Below, piece by piece: positions 23,131 through 32,546 of a DNA stretch of 64,000 nucleotides. Position 1 is the first letter of the stretch; every line of letters begins with the position of its first letter. Under the pieces are notes generated by a model. That model saw only the letters and a list, made by a program, of their open reading frames with translations. It ran no database searches and had not been told where the DNA came from. Source of the stretch: Tubulanus polymorphus (Eukaryota; Nemertea; Palaeonemertea; Tubulaniformes; Tubulanidae). The translations under genes and the position numbers were made by a program. The DNA is taken from assembly GCF_964204645.1 (NCBI RefSeq), contig NC_134028.1, forward strand, positions 21,984,153 through 22,048,152. The letters are read 5' to 3'.

Positions 23131-24170
23131 AATGGCGTTACACTTAGTTGGATTCGAAGTCAGGATCTTTTGATCGTTGCTGCTGTTATTTGGGCCCGTA
23201 GCGATATCTTGTTAATTTATTTGGATTAACGTCAATCTATTTGGACAATGTCGGGGTATCATGCAGAAGAGCGCAGAGCAACGAGATTTCACCCATTTTG
23301 ATTTGTAGAATCGGTGTTCCTTGCAAACTTACCATAGTATATTTGACACTGAATGCATTTGATATACAAGGATGTACTAGAGTCGCTACATATTTGGCTT
23401 GATCTCATTCTATCTGATGGATTTACATATCCGTCACTTCATGTTATTTAATAATGTTTGCCGGCCGCTAATGCATCTCTGCTAAAAGCCGAATTAGCGG
23501 AATTTCGGGCACTTGATCTGTTTTTTCTGCGAGTTTTTCAATTGCACGTAAATAATCTACGTCGTAGGGTATACATGCGCCCCGTGATCTCAGAGGTCAT
23601 ATGTAGCCCGACACACCTAGTATTTGAAAAAAATGTCCATTTATTTGTCCATACTAACACAAATATATCATGATATATACCCATGTCTATGTTGTCATTC
23701 AAAAGGAAAGTAAGTTATTTTTAGATTAAGTTATTCATTGACAAAAGAAAATTTACGAAATCGCTTGCCGGGCGTAGAGACATCGGGCTAAGTCTATGTA
23801 TATCATATAGCAAAATCATGCATCACATGGAGATAAACGCAATTGAGTCCGAAATGACAATATCCTAATCTCTAAAACGATTCAAAAAATTGTTCTTTAG
23901 TTTTTACGAATAGTGTAAGACTGATTTCAGTACATTCTTACACAACATTTTACACACGGTTCAGCGGTACCTGTATCAATCGATGAATACAATAGAAGTA
24001 GGGCTCACGCGCATAGGAAATGCACCCGTCGCGTCATATTGGACCTCAAGTCTAAGCAGTTAATTAACTTAAACGTCAAGGTGTTAACTGCCATTTGAAG
24101 TTTATTCAATCCGACGCGTTCGACGTCCGTCCGTGAATCACCTGTAAAAACCTTAAAAGTTTATCTGCCG

Positions 24171-26426
24171 TCAAATCTCCGACGTAACCGTCTTTCTAGC
24201 CGTAGATGTCGTCGGACTGGCCGTCGGTTGCCTCCCTCTTACACTCCGGGCTCTACTGACGCACATTTCCAGCACGTTCTTTCGACAGACGAACGCCAGA
24301 AATATGAAAAATCCCTGCAAACTGTTCAACACGATGGATACGTATTTGATCACTTGGTTTTGCGTTAGAGCCCAGACCAACGCGAACACCCAGGTACCGC
24401 CGAGCAATACGGAGAGTTTCATGTATAAAATCAAGTTTATTTTATCTCTTTTTCTGGCAAATTGTGCTTCCTTAGACGCTTTGTAGATACAGAAAACGGT
24501 GATACCGTACATTACCATATTAGCCGATACCAAAATACCGACAGGTAAAACAAACAACGCCGCTAACGCTGGCCCATTATTAAACCAACAGTCTTTGTTA
24601 GCGTAACCGGGATTATACGGATGTGTAACGCTAGAAAACGCTTCCAACGTTACCGATATCACGATGATCATCAGCGGCGACAACCAAGCGTACAGACTGA
24701 AGTTACGAAAACGCCGAGAGCCGGTCTCGCGAGCTTGCCCGGTACCCAGCGACTTTCCGGCGAATGTCTGCACAAGATCGAACGCCAGGGCGTTCATCCA
24801 AAAGAACATCGACAAAAACGACGCGTGCGTGAAAACGGCGACGACGAAACAAGCCACGTAACTTTCGCCGGCGGCCGGACCGAGAAGAAACAAGACCTGC
24901 CCGCATAGTAACGCTACGGATAAACTCATCACCGATCTCCCCGGCACGTTTCTCAGTTTTGGAAACAGCGAATAGATAACCAACAAAACGAATAGACAAA
25001 CTATCGAAATGATTTGCCCGACGGCGGATATTATTTCAGTAACGCCATCGTCGGGGGTTCGATTAATCTTATGGCGCGATGAATTCGATTTCAGTTGATC
25101 GAGGATCGAGGTGTTGTTGCCGCTGTCGGAGTTAGTTAGGTTGACGCACACGCTTACCGAACCGTCGTTCGTATCGAAACGATACCGACCGCGTTCGAAT
25201 AATTCATTCGACGGTTTTATACGAATCGAACCGTCGGTTTTGATGACGTATTCGCCGCGATTGTAAACATACCTCGCGCAACCGGCCAAATCGTATTGGT
25301 CGTAATCACCATCATTACCGATACATTTACCTCGGCGAAACTCGAAACCCGGGCCGCAATAAACCCGCCGACATTTCTGTAGCATAAAATCGTATATTTC
25401 CGAGTTCGGGCAGTGTTTATCATCTTTCACAGTTCCGTCGATTTTCGAAGTTCCCATCGTTATATCGAATAGTAACGTTATAGAATTGAAACCGGTTGCA
25501 GTGACAGCCGGTATATCATCCAGACAAACCAGAGTAAGGGCATCTTCGCCGTCGCAAAGAGCACATTCCCGGTTTTTAAACAGTTTTCCGCTGATTGATG
25601 CCCTGACGATATTTGTAGGATTCAGTTCGCAAGCCTCTTTAAAACTATTGTTATAGGAACAACTATAGATTCTACCTTGACTGCACAAACGGGTCTCCCG
25701 TGTACCGTTCATCGGATTCCTAAAGCTCCGCTGGCAATCGCGGCGATCGCGAACCACTTTGGCATATTCGTCCATAGAGAACGGCGGCGATCTGGGCGAT
25801 TCCGAATCGAAATTAACGCCCGTTAATTCTGGCTGATCTACGTCGTCCCCAAAGCACGTAATCTGCAATTCCCAATATAAAAATTCGAAATCGTCCCAGC
25901 ACATGCTACAGTATATATTTCTATAGGTCGCCCCTGTTGACTTACTATTGACGGGCCACCTTAGAATCGAATCCAATTCTTCATTGGCAGACGTCGTTGA
26001 TATCGAATCCTCGCAAAGATATTTGAAGTAATAATTTTGGTAGCCCGGCCGACATTTTTTGATAATGAATATATCGGCCGGAATCGGCGCGTCATCGACG
26101 CTAGAACAATCCATATTTTCGCGTAACAGTTCCGTAAATGTAGCGTTTATTTCAGCTCGTTCGTAATCCGCGCAACAATCTTCGAACAAACGACACGCTG
26201 TATCGCATTGACAACCTCGATTATCTATTTCGCAGTTCGCCGGAAAACATTTCCCGTTACCAGGCACAAATTTATGATCCGAAGTTTGGTTAAAAATGTG
26301 CGCATTATCAGCGGCAGCGCGCAGTGCAGGCGATAATCCGGTCGCTTTCGCTATTTTCGTCACGTCTTCGCCAATTACGAAACTTATCATCGACAATAGC
26401 ACGCACGAATAACGATAAAACGCCAT
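24171..26426 (-). CDS. Somatomedin-B / secretin-like 7TM receptor, paralogue 2
   Basis: Intronless CDS of 751 residues. A 3' splice site (AATTCAG) lies 17 nt upstream of the ATG. The signal peptide (1-19) ends at VIGED. A linker of about 40 residues precedes the somatomedin B-like domain (~56-92, with CQCDTACRLFEDCCADY). The ectodomain has YRNIYCSMCW, KNRECALCDG and many N-glycosylation sites. The Methuselah-like segment RFDTNDGSVSVCVN precedes TM1. The 7TM occupies roughly the last 290 residues, starting at IISAVGQIISIVC; TM6 has GGTWVFALVWAL. The cytoplasmic tail is short and rich in Ser/Thr/Arg. It is intermediate between paralogue 1 and the 3-5 group. There is no GPS motif. It would be a plasma-membrane receptor with unknown ligand. 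Confidence 0.9.
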   Translation of the reverse strand: MAFYRYSCVLLSMISFVIGEDVTKIAKATGLSPALRAAADNAHIFNQTSDHKFVPGNGKCFPANCEIDNRGCQCDTACRLFEDCCADYERAEINATFTELLRENMDCSSVDDAPIPADIFIIKKCRPGYQNYYFKYLCEDSISTTSANEELDSILRWPVNSKSTGATYRNIYCSMCWDDFEFLYWELQITCFGDDVDQPELTGVNFDSESPRSPPFSMDEYAKVVRDRRDCQRSFRNPMNGTRETRLCSQGRIYSCSYNNSFKEACELNPTNIVRASISGKLFKNRECALCDGEDALTLVCLDDIPAVTATGFNSITLLFDITMGTSKIDGTVKDDKHCPNSEIYDFMLQKCRRVYCGPGFEFRRGKCIGNDGDYDQYDLAGCARYVYNRGEYVIKTDGSIRIKPSNELFERGRYRFDTNDGSVSVCVNLTNSDSGNNTSILDQLKSNSSRHKINRTPDDGVTEIISAVGQIISIVCLFVLLVIYSLFPKLRNVPGRSVMSLSVALLCGQVLFLLGPAAGESYVACFVVAVFTHASFLSMFFWMNALAFDLVQTFAGKSLGTGQARETGSRRFRNFSLYAWLSPLMIIVISVTLEAFSSVTHPYNPGYANKDCWFNNGPALAALFVLPVGILVSANMVMYGITVFCIYKASKEAQFARKRDKINLILYMKLSVLLGGTWVFALVWALTQNQVIKYVSIVLNSLQGFFIFLAFVCRKNVLEMCVSRARSVRGRQPTASPTTSTARKTVTSEI

Positions 26427-27221
26427 CGCGTTAGCACTGAATCCTGAATTATTTAACGTTTTCTTCAGATAGACTTATTACCGTCATCTTTGCCCATTAG
26501 CTCACGCGGATGTGCGTACATACAACGATCTACCAACAACAACTATTATAAATGTATGTTGGTTTTGATCGTAGGTCAGTTATCGGATATTGGTATCAGT
26601 TGGCGGAATTCGTTACAGGAGTACATTTCCCCTGTACGAGCATGTGTAGGGAGGGGAGATGAGGTTATTCTGGTCGGCTAGAGGATACATAGATAACACC
26701 GGAGATCCTTAAAAACCGATTTACGTAAACTACCACTCAGCTGATAAGGATAAGGTTATAGCCCGTAGCTCGAGTGCCGCTTGAAATGCGATTCCAACCA
26801 GACAAATGTTTATATATTTTCTAACGTACGTATTTTCAATACATCCATCAAGAAATTAAAAACGAGAAAATCAAATTATATTCCCAGCATGAAAAGATGA
26901 TTTATTTGCTCTTCACATTTTATGTAGTAATCGCATCAGTTTTAAAACGTATTTGGCTATTTTTATTTCATCCTATATCTGCCTCAATAAAAGCTCGCTG
27001 TCAATGTTGTTTTCCAATTGGTTCCCTTGCAAAGAACTGGCCATTCAGTAAAACTAGGATATATTTACATATTACAATTTACGACATTAATATTATTTAT
27101 TAACACACATGAGAAGAATGATTAATTGTTCATTTAGTTTTTAAAATGCAGCTCGTAGAATAGCTTGTCTGAAATATTGGTGTCAACGTCAGAGAAACGT
27201 TGAACGTATTTTAACCAACTA

Positions 27222-27532
27222 TAAGCGAAAGGGGAGGCCAACTCCGTGACGTCACAATACATTTGCCTTTGCTATCTTCGAAATCGTTGGCGATAAACAA
27301 TAAATATTTTCGATTATATCAATTACTGCGAGTATTGAACATTTTGACCGTTTTTCAAGATTTGGTATTAAGAATTAAAAAGATCAATGAAAAACGCTAG
27401 ATTAAGAATAGAGACCGTAAACCAGTCTACAAAATCTATTGTTTATCGCCACCGGTGAGGGCGCTGAACAAAACACAAGATTACTAGCGGTGCCTAGCGG
27501 ATTTTTGAGGAGTCGGCCTTCCCGTGCGCTTA
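27222..27532. mobile_element. 311 bp MITE with ~27 bp TIRs and TA target duplication
   Basis: The left end TAAGCGAAAGGGGAGGCCAA pairs imperfectly with the right end (inverse of TCGGCCTTCCCGTGCGCTTA). TA flanks both sides (27220-27221 and 27533-27534). A subterminal pair also exists: GGCGATAAACAAT at ~27291 against ATTGTTTATCGCC at ~27439. It is non-coding. The TA duplication fits Tc1/mariner-like mobilisation, by inference. Confidence 0.8.
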
Positions 27533-28151
27533 TAGTACCATGTTTCAGCCAACGCAGTCCGTGCAGCTCCTGATATCAAAAGGTACGTTTGAGGCAGGTG
27601 TATGAGACATAAAACACGATTAACTCATAAAAATGTGAGTAGATACCACACGAGCAGCAATTAGCAGAGTGCGAAGACTAGACTAGAAATTCAATCGGAC
27701 GCTAGATCGTTAATTTCCCCGACAACAATACTGAGATCTTCTTTTAATTGAATTCTTGTAAGTCAGATACAACAACAAGTTTCAATCAAAAACCGATAAT
27801 AGCATATTATACGTTATAACAAAATACATTGGCTATAATCATATTCGTTACGGTTATATTTCATTACTAATACCCTGAACAAAAACGTTAGGTAAGGCAT
27901 AATATTTCTCCTAACGAAACTATTTCTTATCCATCATATCTCGTCTAATAATCAAACCGATGAACTTATACGGTAAAAAGGGAAAAGAATCTCATCTACG
28001 GAGATAAACGAATAAAAATGTGACATATATCACGCTTGATGTACAATCTAAGTGGAAACTGAATTGATATTAGCTGAGATAGGGTGGTTTTAAACGACCG
28101 TATCGTTCGATCAAATTAGTGTTGTTACCTAACTTTTTGTTCATTGTATAT

Positions 28152-28240
28152 AGCCCGGAGGGGACATGGTGAGAAATAGATATATTTTTTTCGTTCGAAC
28201 GAAAAAAATATATTCATTCCTCACCAAGTACCCTCCGGGG
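28152..28240. repeat. Near-perfect ~89 bp palindrome
   Basis: GCCCGGAGGG...CCCTCCGGGGC arms enclose CATGGTGAG/CTCACCAAG. The centre is perfect: TTTTTTTCGTTCGAACGAAAAAAA. As RNA it would be a long hairpin. It lies downstream of receptor paralogue 3. Confidence 0.85.
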
Positions 28241-28395
28241 CTCCGTGTGTAATAGATCACACATCAACAGAATGCACACACCAAATAGATCATAACACAT
28301 TTTATTCACTCTTATTCATTAACTGTGCAAATGATATATAATTATCAGAATGTGAACGAGTTTTTCATTACTTAGAAAATACGTTTTTAATCTAG

Positions 28396-30669
28396 TTAAA
28401 ACGCATTTTCCGACGAATTGCCTCCATCGTTATTATCAGCATTTTCTGAATCGATCAACGAGTGCGTTTGGGCCAGATCTTCACGTACAAGTCCCTTACG
28501 AGTTGCCGACATCGGTGTCAAGTTTGAGTTAACCCTCCCCGTACTCTCCAGTGACGAAGGAACTCGTGTAGATCTGGTCGCAGAACCTATCGGCAAAGAG
28601 CTGACCAATTTTGAACATTGTTCGCGCAATAATCGGACAACTTTACGACGACAGATGAACGCGATGGATATGAAGACACCTTGTAAACTGTTGAATACAA
28701 TGAACAGATATTTCAAACCGACATTACGAGTGACAATCCACAGAAATGCGAAGATCCATGTCCCACCGAGGATAACGGATAGTTTAATGTACAGTAATAT
28801 GTTTATTTTGTCACTCTTTTTAGCGACGCAAGCTGACGCTTTAGACGTAGTATATATTCCATACACGGTTAACGTATACATAACCATATTAGCCGCAACC
28901 AAAACGCTGACGGGTAAAATGAAAAGTACGCCTAAAGCCGGTCCGTTATTAAACCAACAGATACGGGTTCCATAGTCCGGGTTATAGGGGCTCGTATGGG
29001 TAGAAGAAATCTCCAGCGATGCCGATATGAGTAAAATCAACAATGGTGACATCCACGCGTAAATACAGAATTTCGTGAACCGCCATTTGTGCTCATGAGG
29101 AGGGCCGGTTCTCATCATGCGCCCAGAGAAAGTCAAGGTCAAATCGAATGCGATGGCGTTCATCCAAAAGAACATGGCGAGAAAGAAAACGTGTGTGAAC
29201 GCGGCAATCAATAAACAGGCGACATAGTGACCCTCGGCCACAGGACCTAATAGAATCATTAGTTGACCTAATAATAACGCTAGTGACATACTCATTAATG
29301 ATTTCCCGGGTAAATTTCGCAATTGTGGAATAGAACAATATATTATTAGCAAAGCTGTGAGACAAATAACGGAAATACATTGACCGATTGCAGACAGAAT
29401 CCCGGCCGTTCCATCCGGTGATAAAAGATCGGATGATATTCGAAAATGTATCGAAAATTCGTCATATTCAACGCAGATATTTACGGAACCGTTATTTCCG
29501 AATTTGAACGAGTCGCTCGTGAAAGTCCGGTTTAACGCTTTCGCGAAAATAATTCCGTCCGATCGTAAAAGGTATTCATCCGCGGTGTATTGAACTATAA
29601 TACAACTTTCGTTGATAGAACTTTCAGAGTTTGTTTTTGTAGTGTCGACGCATCTACCTCGAATAAACTCGAATCCGTTACCGCACCAAACCGTGCGGCA
29701 TTTGTGATCACCTTTACCGAACACTTCTCCCGGTTTACACAAACTTTCCTTCGAGCCTCGTCCCTCAATGACCACAGTGCCGAGTTTATGATCGAATAGG
29801 ATTGTTAAAGAATTCGATGGGAATTGAATATCCCAGGAGTCCATCAAATAGTTTTGACAAACTAAATCTGAAACCTGTTCACCGCGACAAAGTGCACAAA
29901 ATCCGTTTTTGTACCGTATACCTGTTTTATAATTTACGGCAATATCAACTGGATTTCTGGTACAATTCACCTCGTAAGGGCTTCCCCGCTCGCAAGCCCC
30001 TGAGTCCAACTTTTTGTAACACTTTCTCAGATTTTCTCCATTTTCGAAAGGACTCGAAAATTTTTCTTTACAATTTGCGAATTCTTTTAACGACACTTTT
30101 CGCGATTCATTTTTCTCAGTCGTGGTAGTGTGGGGTTTCGATGTGGATGTACCTATCTGAACAATTCGGGACTCAACTGGACAAATCAAAGTAAGTTTCC
30201 AATAAGCGATCGACTCGGCATCGTCCCAACACATACTGCAATATAGATTCCTATAAACCATTCCGGACGCTCTACTAGAGACCGGCCAACTCATAAACGT
30301 ATCACCTTCCATGGACTCTCCCTCGCAAAGTGATTTAATGGCGAAGTTGTTGAAACGTTTCGGACACGATCTGATCATGGAAGCTTCTGGAAATTTCTGT
30401 GATTCAATTATCTGTGGACATTGCAAGTGCTGCATCATCTCTCGCCTTAAACCGGCGCTCAATGACGTCATCGGTCTTTCGTAATCGATGCAACAATCGC
30501 CGAATATTCGGCAAGCGACGTCGCAGCGACAAGGTCTGAACCCACGATCTTGAAGATCTCTGCAAGTTGCCTTCGGGCACCGGTAGCGTTCCCATTTAGT
30601 CCGGAGCTCACTCGTCGAATTTACCGTTTTCAGACTAAGCGCTAAGACGAATAGAATCGACCTCAACAT
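28396..30669 (-). CDS. Somatomedin-B / secretin-like 7TM receptor, paralogue 3
   Basis: Intronless CDS of 757 residues. The 3' splice site (GTTTTTTTCAG) lies 12 nt upstream of the ATG. A signal peptide (~1-18) leads to a somatomedin B-like domain (~34-67; CRCDVACRIFGDCCIDY). The ectodomain carries YRNLYCSMCW and YKNGFCALCRGE, a Thr-rich linker near 175-190, and a Methuselah-like FKFGNNGSVNICV before TM1. The 7TM starts at AIGQCISVICL. TM6 has GGTWIFAFLWIV, and a long Ser/Thr-rich tail ends acidic (SENADNNDGG). Its 7TM half is almost identical to paralogues 4 and 5, while its ectodomain differs clearly, as discussed in the findings. It is a membrane receptor; ligand and coupling are unknown. 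Confidence 0.9.
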   Translation of the reverse strand: MLRSILFVLALSLKTVNSTSELRTKWERYRCPKATCRDLQDRGFRPCRCDVACRIFGDCCIDYERPMTSLSAGLRREMMQHLQCPQIIESQKFPEASMIRSCPKRFNNFAIKSLCEGESMEGDTFMSWPVSSRASGMVYRNLYCSMCWDDAESIAYWKLTLICPVESRIVQIGTSTSKPHTTTTEKNESRKVSLKEFANCKEKFSSPFENGENLRKCYKKLDSGACERGSPYEVNCTRNPVDIAVNYKTGIRYKNGFCALCRGEQVSDLVCQNYLMDSWDIQFPSNSLTILFDHKLGTVVIEGRGSKESLCKPGEVFGKGDHKCRTVWCGNGFEFIRGRCVDTTKTNSESSINESCIIVQYTADEYLLRSDGIIFAKALNRTFTSDSFKFGNNGSVNICVEYDEFSIHFRISSDLLSPDGTAGILSAIGQCISVICLTALLIIYCSIPQLRNLPGKSLMSMSLALLLGQLMILLGPVAEGHYVACLLIAAFTHVFFLAMFFWMNAIAFDLTLTFSGRMMRTGPPHEHKWRFTKFCIYAWMSPLLILLISASLEISSTHTSPYNPDYGTRICWFNNGPALGVLFILPVSVLVAANMVMYTLTVYGIYTTSKASACVAKKSDKINILLYIKLSVILGGTWIFAFLWIVTRNVGLKYLFIVFNSLQGVFISIAFICRRKVVRLLREQCSKLVSSLPIGSATRSTRVPSSLESTGRVNSNLTPMSATRKGLVREDLAQTHSLIDSENADNNDGGNSSENAF

Positions 30670-31197
30670 TTTTCTTGCGTCCTGAAAAAAACTATTAAGG
30701 TATTTAATGATTCAAAGATTCGTAGAAGAGCCGTTTTAATCGGGTGTACAATGAATGCAATGAGACGAGTAGTACTATAAAGTTTAACTATTTTATTTGA
30801 GGCACGAGCTTTTGCTATTAATGTCTAGTAGCTTTATGAGGTGAATGAGGTAATAATTTACTAAGAGCCGCATACCACGAAATCCTTCCATTTTCATTTT
30901 TCTAGTTTTATTTGTCGGCGTGCTTTAAAGGTGCAGAAATCGTTTTGTTATCGCGCAGATGAACATGATATGAATACGATGTATAATGGATAGGTAAATG
31001 TTTCCATCGTTACTGCAGCTTTGTTTATATCATACATTTCAAATTCGACTTTTTGCGATCTGAATGTTTAGAAAACATCATTTGATGACTGAAAATTCTT
31101 TGGCCTGATCAGATTTATTTCGAGTGGTTCGGTGCCACGGCAAAGACAGTGACGTCCTTAACGAGTATAACAAATTTTCAATGATAGAAACAAAAAA

Positions 31198-31350
31198 CAC
31201 CTGATGATGGCTGATAGTCTTTAGCCAAATGCTCAAATGCATACTCTGTGACTCAAGAATCTTTGAGCTCCATCTTTAGCTGAAAAGTTGTGGGATTTCC
31301 CTCGTATATTTATCTTACACGTATCTTATGTATCATCTCGACTCATCAAA
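31198..31350 (+). mobile_element. Degenerate Penelope-like tail with hammerhead-like core remnant
   Basis: CTGATGATGGCTGATAG at 31201, followed by TTTAGCCAAATGCTC, aligns with the minus strand of 46464-46493 (CTGATGATGGCTAATAG...TTTAGCCGAAACG). The G of GAAA is lost here. Downstream GTTGTGGGATTTCCCTCGT also matches the 46 kb copy. Confidence 0.5.
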
Positions 31351-31818
31351 AACAAAAACAAAAATAGTATAGATATGACTAATCTGCCGAAAATAAAACC
31401 GCAAAATTAACAGCAAATGATCAAGTATTACTATGGGTGAATTTTATTGGGCACAATCTAGGTGTGAATTTTTGATGTTAATTCGGCATTTATAATGTTC
31501 ATTTCATTGTTATCATTAAGTGAAAAATAAATTATGTTTTATTATATTAAATTGTTTAAAATGATTTTATTCATATTTTTTTCCAATCGAAGTTTTCTAT
31601 TTCGTTCCCATCGTTTGGACGAAGATGATAAGAAAGTAGCGATATCATTCAAATCGCAAGCAAGTAACCAGCAGTGGGATTTGCAAAATATTTGAAAAAA
31701 ATACCAATTAAAAAGAATTGTAAAAAATACAAGACGGAAACATTGATTGGTACACCAACTATTCATGGATGGATGTACACGAAAGACACGAGTATTTCGC
31801 ATGGAAGCAGCGGGTAAA

Positions 31819-31875
31819 TTCATTCATTCATTCATTTATTTATTTCCTGAATAATTTACATCAATAAATAAAATC
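31819..31875. repeat. (ATTC)n / (ATTT)n microsatellite
   Basis: Tandem ATTC tetranucleotides grade into ATTT, a typical tail of RTE-type retroelements or their SINEs. No retroelement body could be recognised upstream. Confidence 0.7.
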
Positions 31876-31917
31876 ACATATGTGTAGTACGATAACCATA
31901 CTCAAACGTGGTGAACG

Positions 31918-32153
31918 GATAAAAAGATTAAAACCCACTATCTACAGATTAAAAGAATTTAAAATCAAGAATTCGAACAATCTAAAATATATAATAAACA
32001 CGACGTTTCGATCTCACCCTAGATCACACCTGACGATGATCTCTAGGGTGAGATCGAAACGTCGTTTTTATTATATTTTAGATTGTTCGAATAAATGAAT
32101 TCTTGATTTTAAATTCTTTTAATCTGTAGATTGTGGGTTTTTATCTTTTTATC
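31918..32153. mobile_element. 236 bp foldback/MITE with hammerhead-like centre
   Basis: The left arm (GATAAAAAGATTAAAACCCA...) is the inverse of the right arm ending CTTTTTATC. Arms of about 100 bp include AGATTAAAAGAATTTAAAAT and TCGAACAATCTAAAATAT. The centre is ACGACGTTTCGATCTCACCC facing GGGTGAGATCGAAACGTCGT. Within it, 32030-32060 reads CTGACGA, T, stem GATCTC/GAGATC, GAAAC, resembling a hammerhead catalytic core. Confidence 0.8.
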
Positions 32154-32546
32154 ACATATGTATTTACGATATCATTATACACTGATAAATACAGAATCTG
32201 TAATTACCTACGTTGATCACGATGTAGCGATCTTCCTAAATGTATACTTACAATGACACAGACGTTGTGTTGATATCCAACTATGCGCGGGTTACATCCA
32301 AACGTAACCAGACGAGCAGTTCCACCACTCGCTCCTCCACGTATCAAACAGCTATAAAAACCTACCCGCGTGTCAACACCCGATATCCTACTGAGTTTCC
32401 ATTATCAACAAATCGTCGCGTTGTCACAGGTTTTATACATTCATAAAAACATTTGGTTGCGACTTATTTTGATATCAACATAAATAGCACTTCTCCGCCG
32501 TAATGCAGCGGATCACCGAGTACCACGTGTTGTATCGCATTCTCTA

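Larger units (their letters stand above)
17940..24170. other. Gene-poor stretch of relics: duplicated blocks, LINE and pseudogenes
   Basis: Between the peptide gene and receptor paralogue 2 there is no intact gene. It holds two copies of a ~480 bp block (18605-19085 and 21890-22370), a decayed copy of the peptide gene end, a LINE reverse-transcriptase relic, and a frameshifted cysteine-rich gene, each listed separately. A low-complexity AGCTC-rich patch lies near 20050-20150. Confidence 0.55.
26427..28395. other. Intergenic; a MITE and a palindrome
   Basis: 5' flank of receptor paralogue 2 and 3' flank of paralogue 3. It holds a TA-flanked MITE (27222-27532) and a ~90 bp palindrome (28152-28240). 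A TTTATT near 28300 would give paralogue 3 a minus-strand AATAAA about 100 nt past its stop. No gene is seen. Confidence 0.55.

Noticed and set aside
23458-23673. 71-codon plus-strand frame
   Set aside because: No domain, no splice context, low-complexity AT-rich end.
28418-28975. 185-codon plus-strand frame, with matching ones at 33214-33732 and 37356-37874
   Set aside because: Antisense shadows of the receptor C-terminal halves. They are conserved only because the sense strand is.
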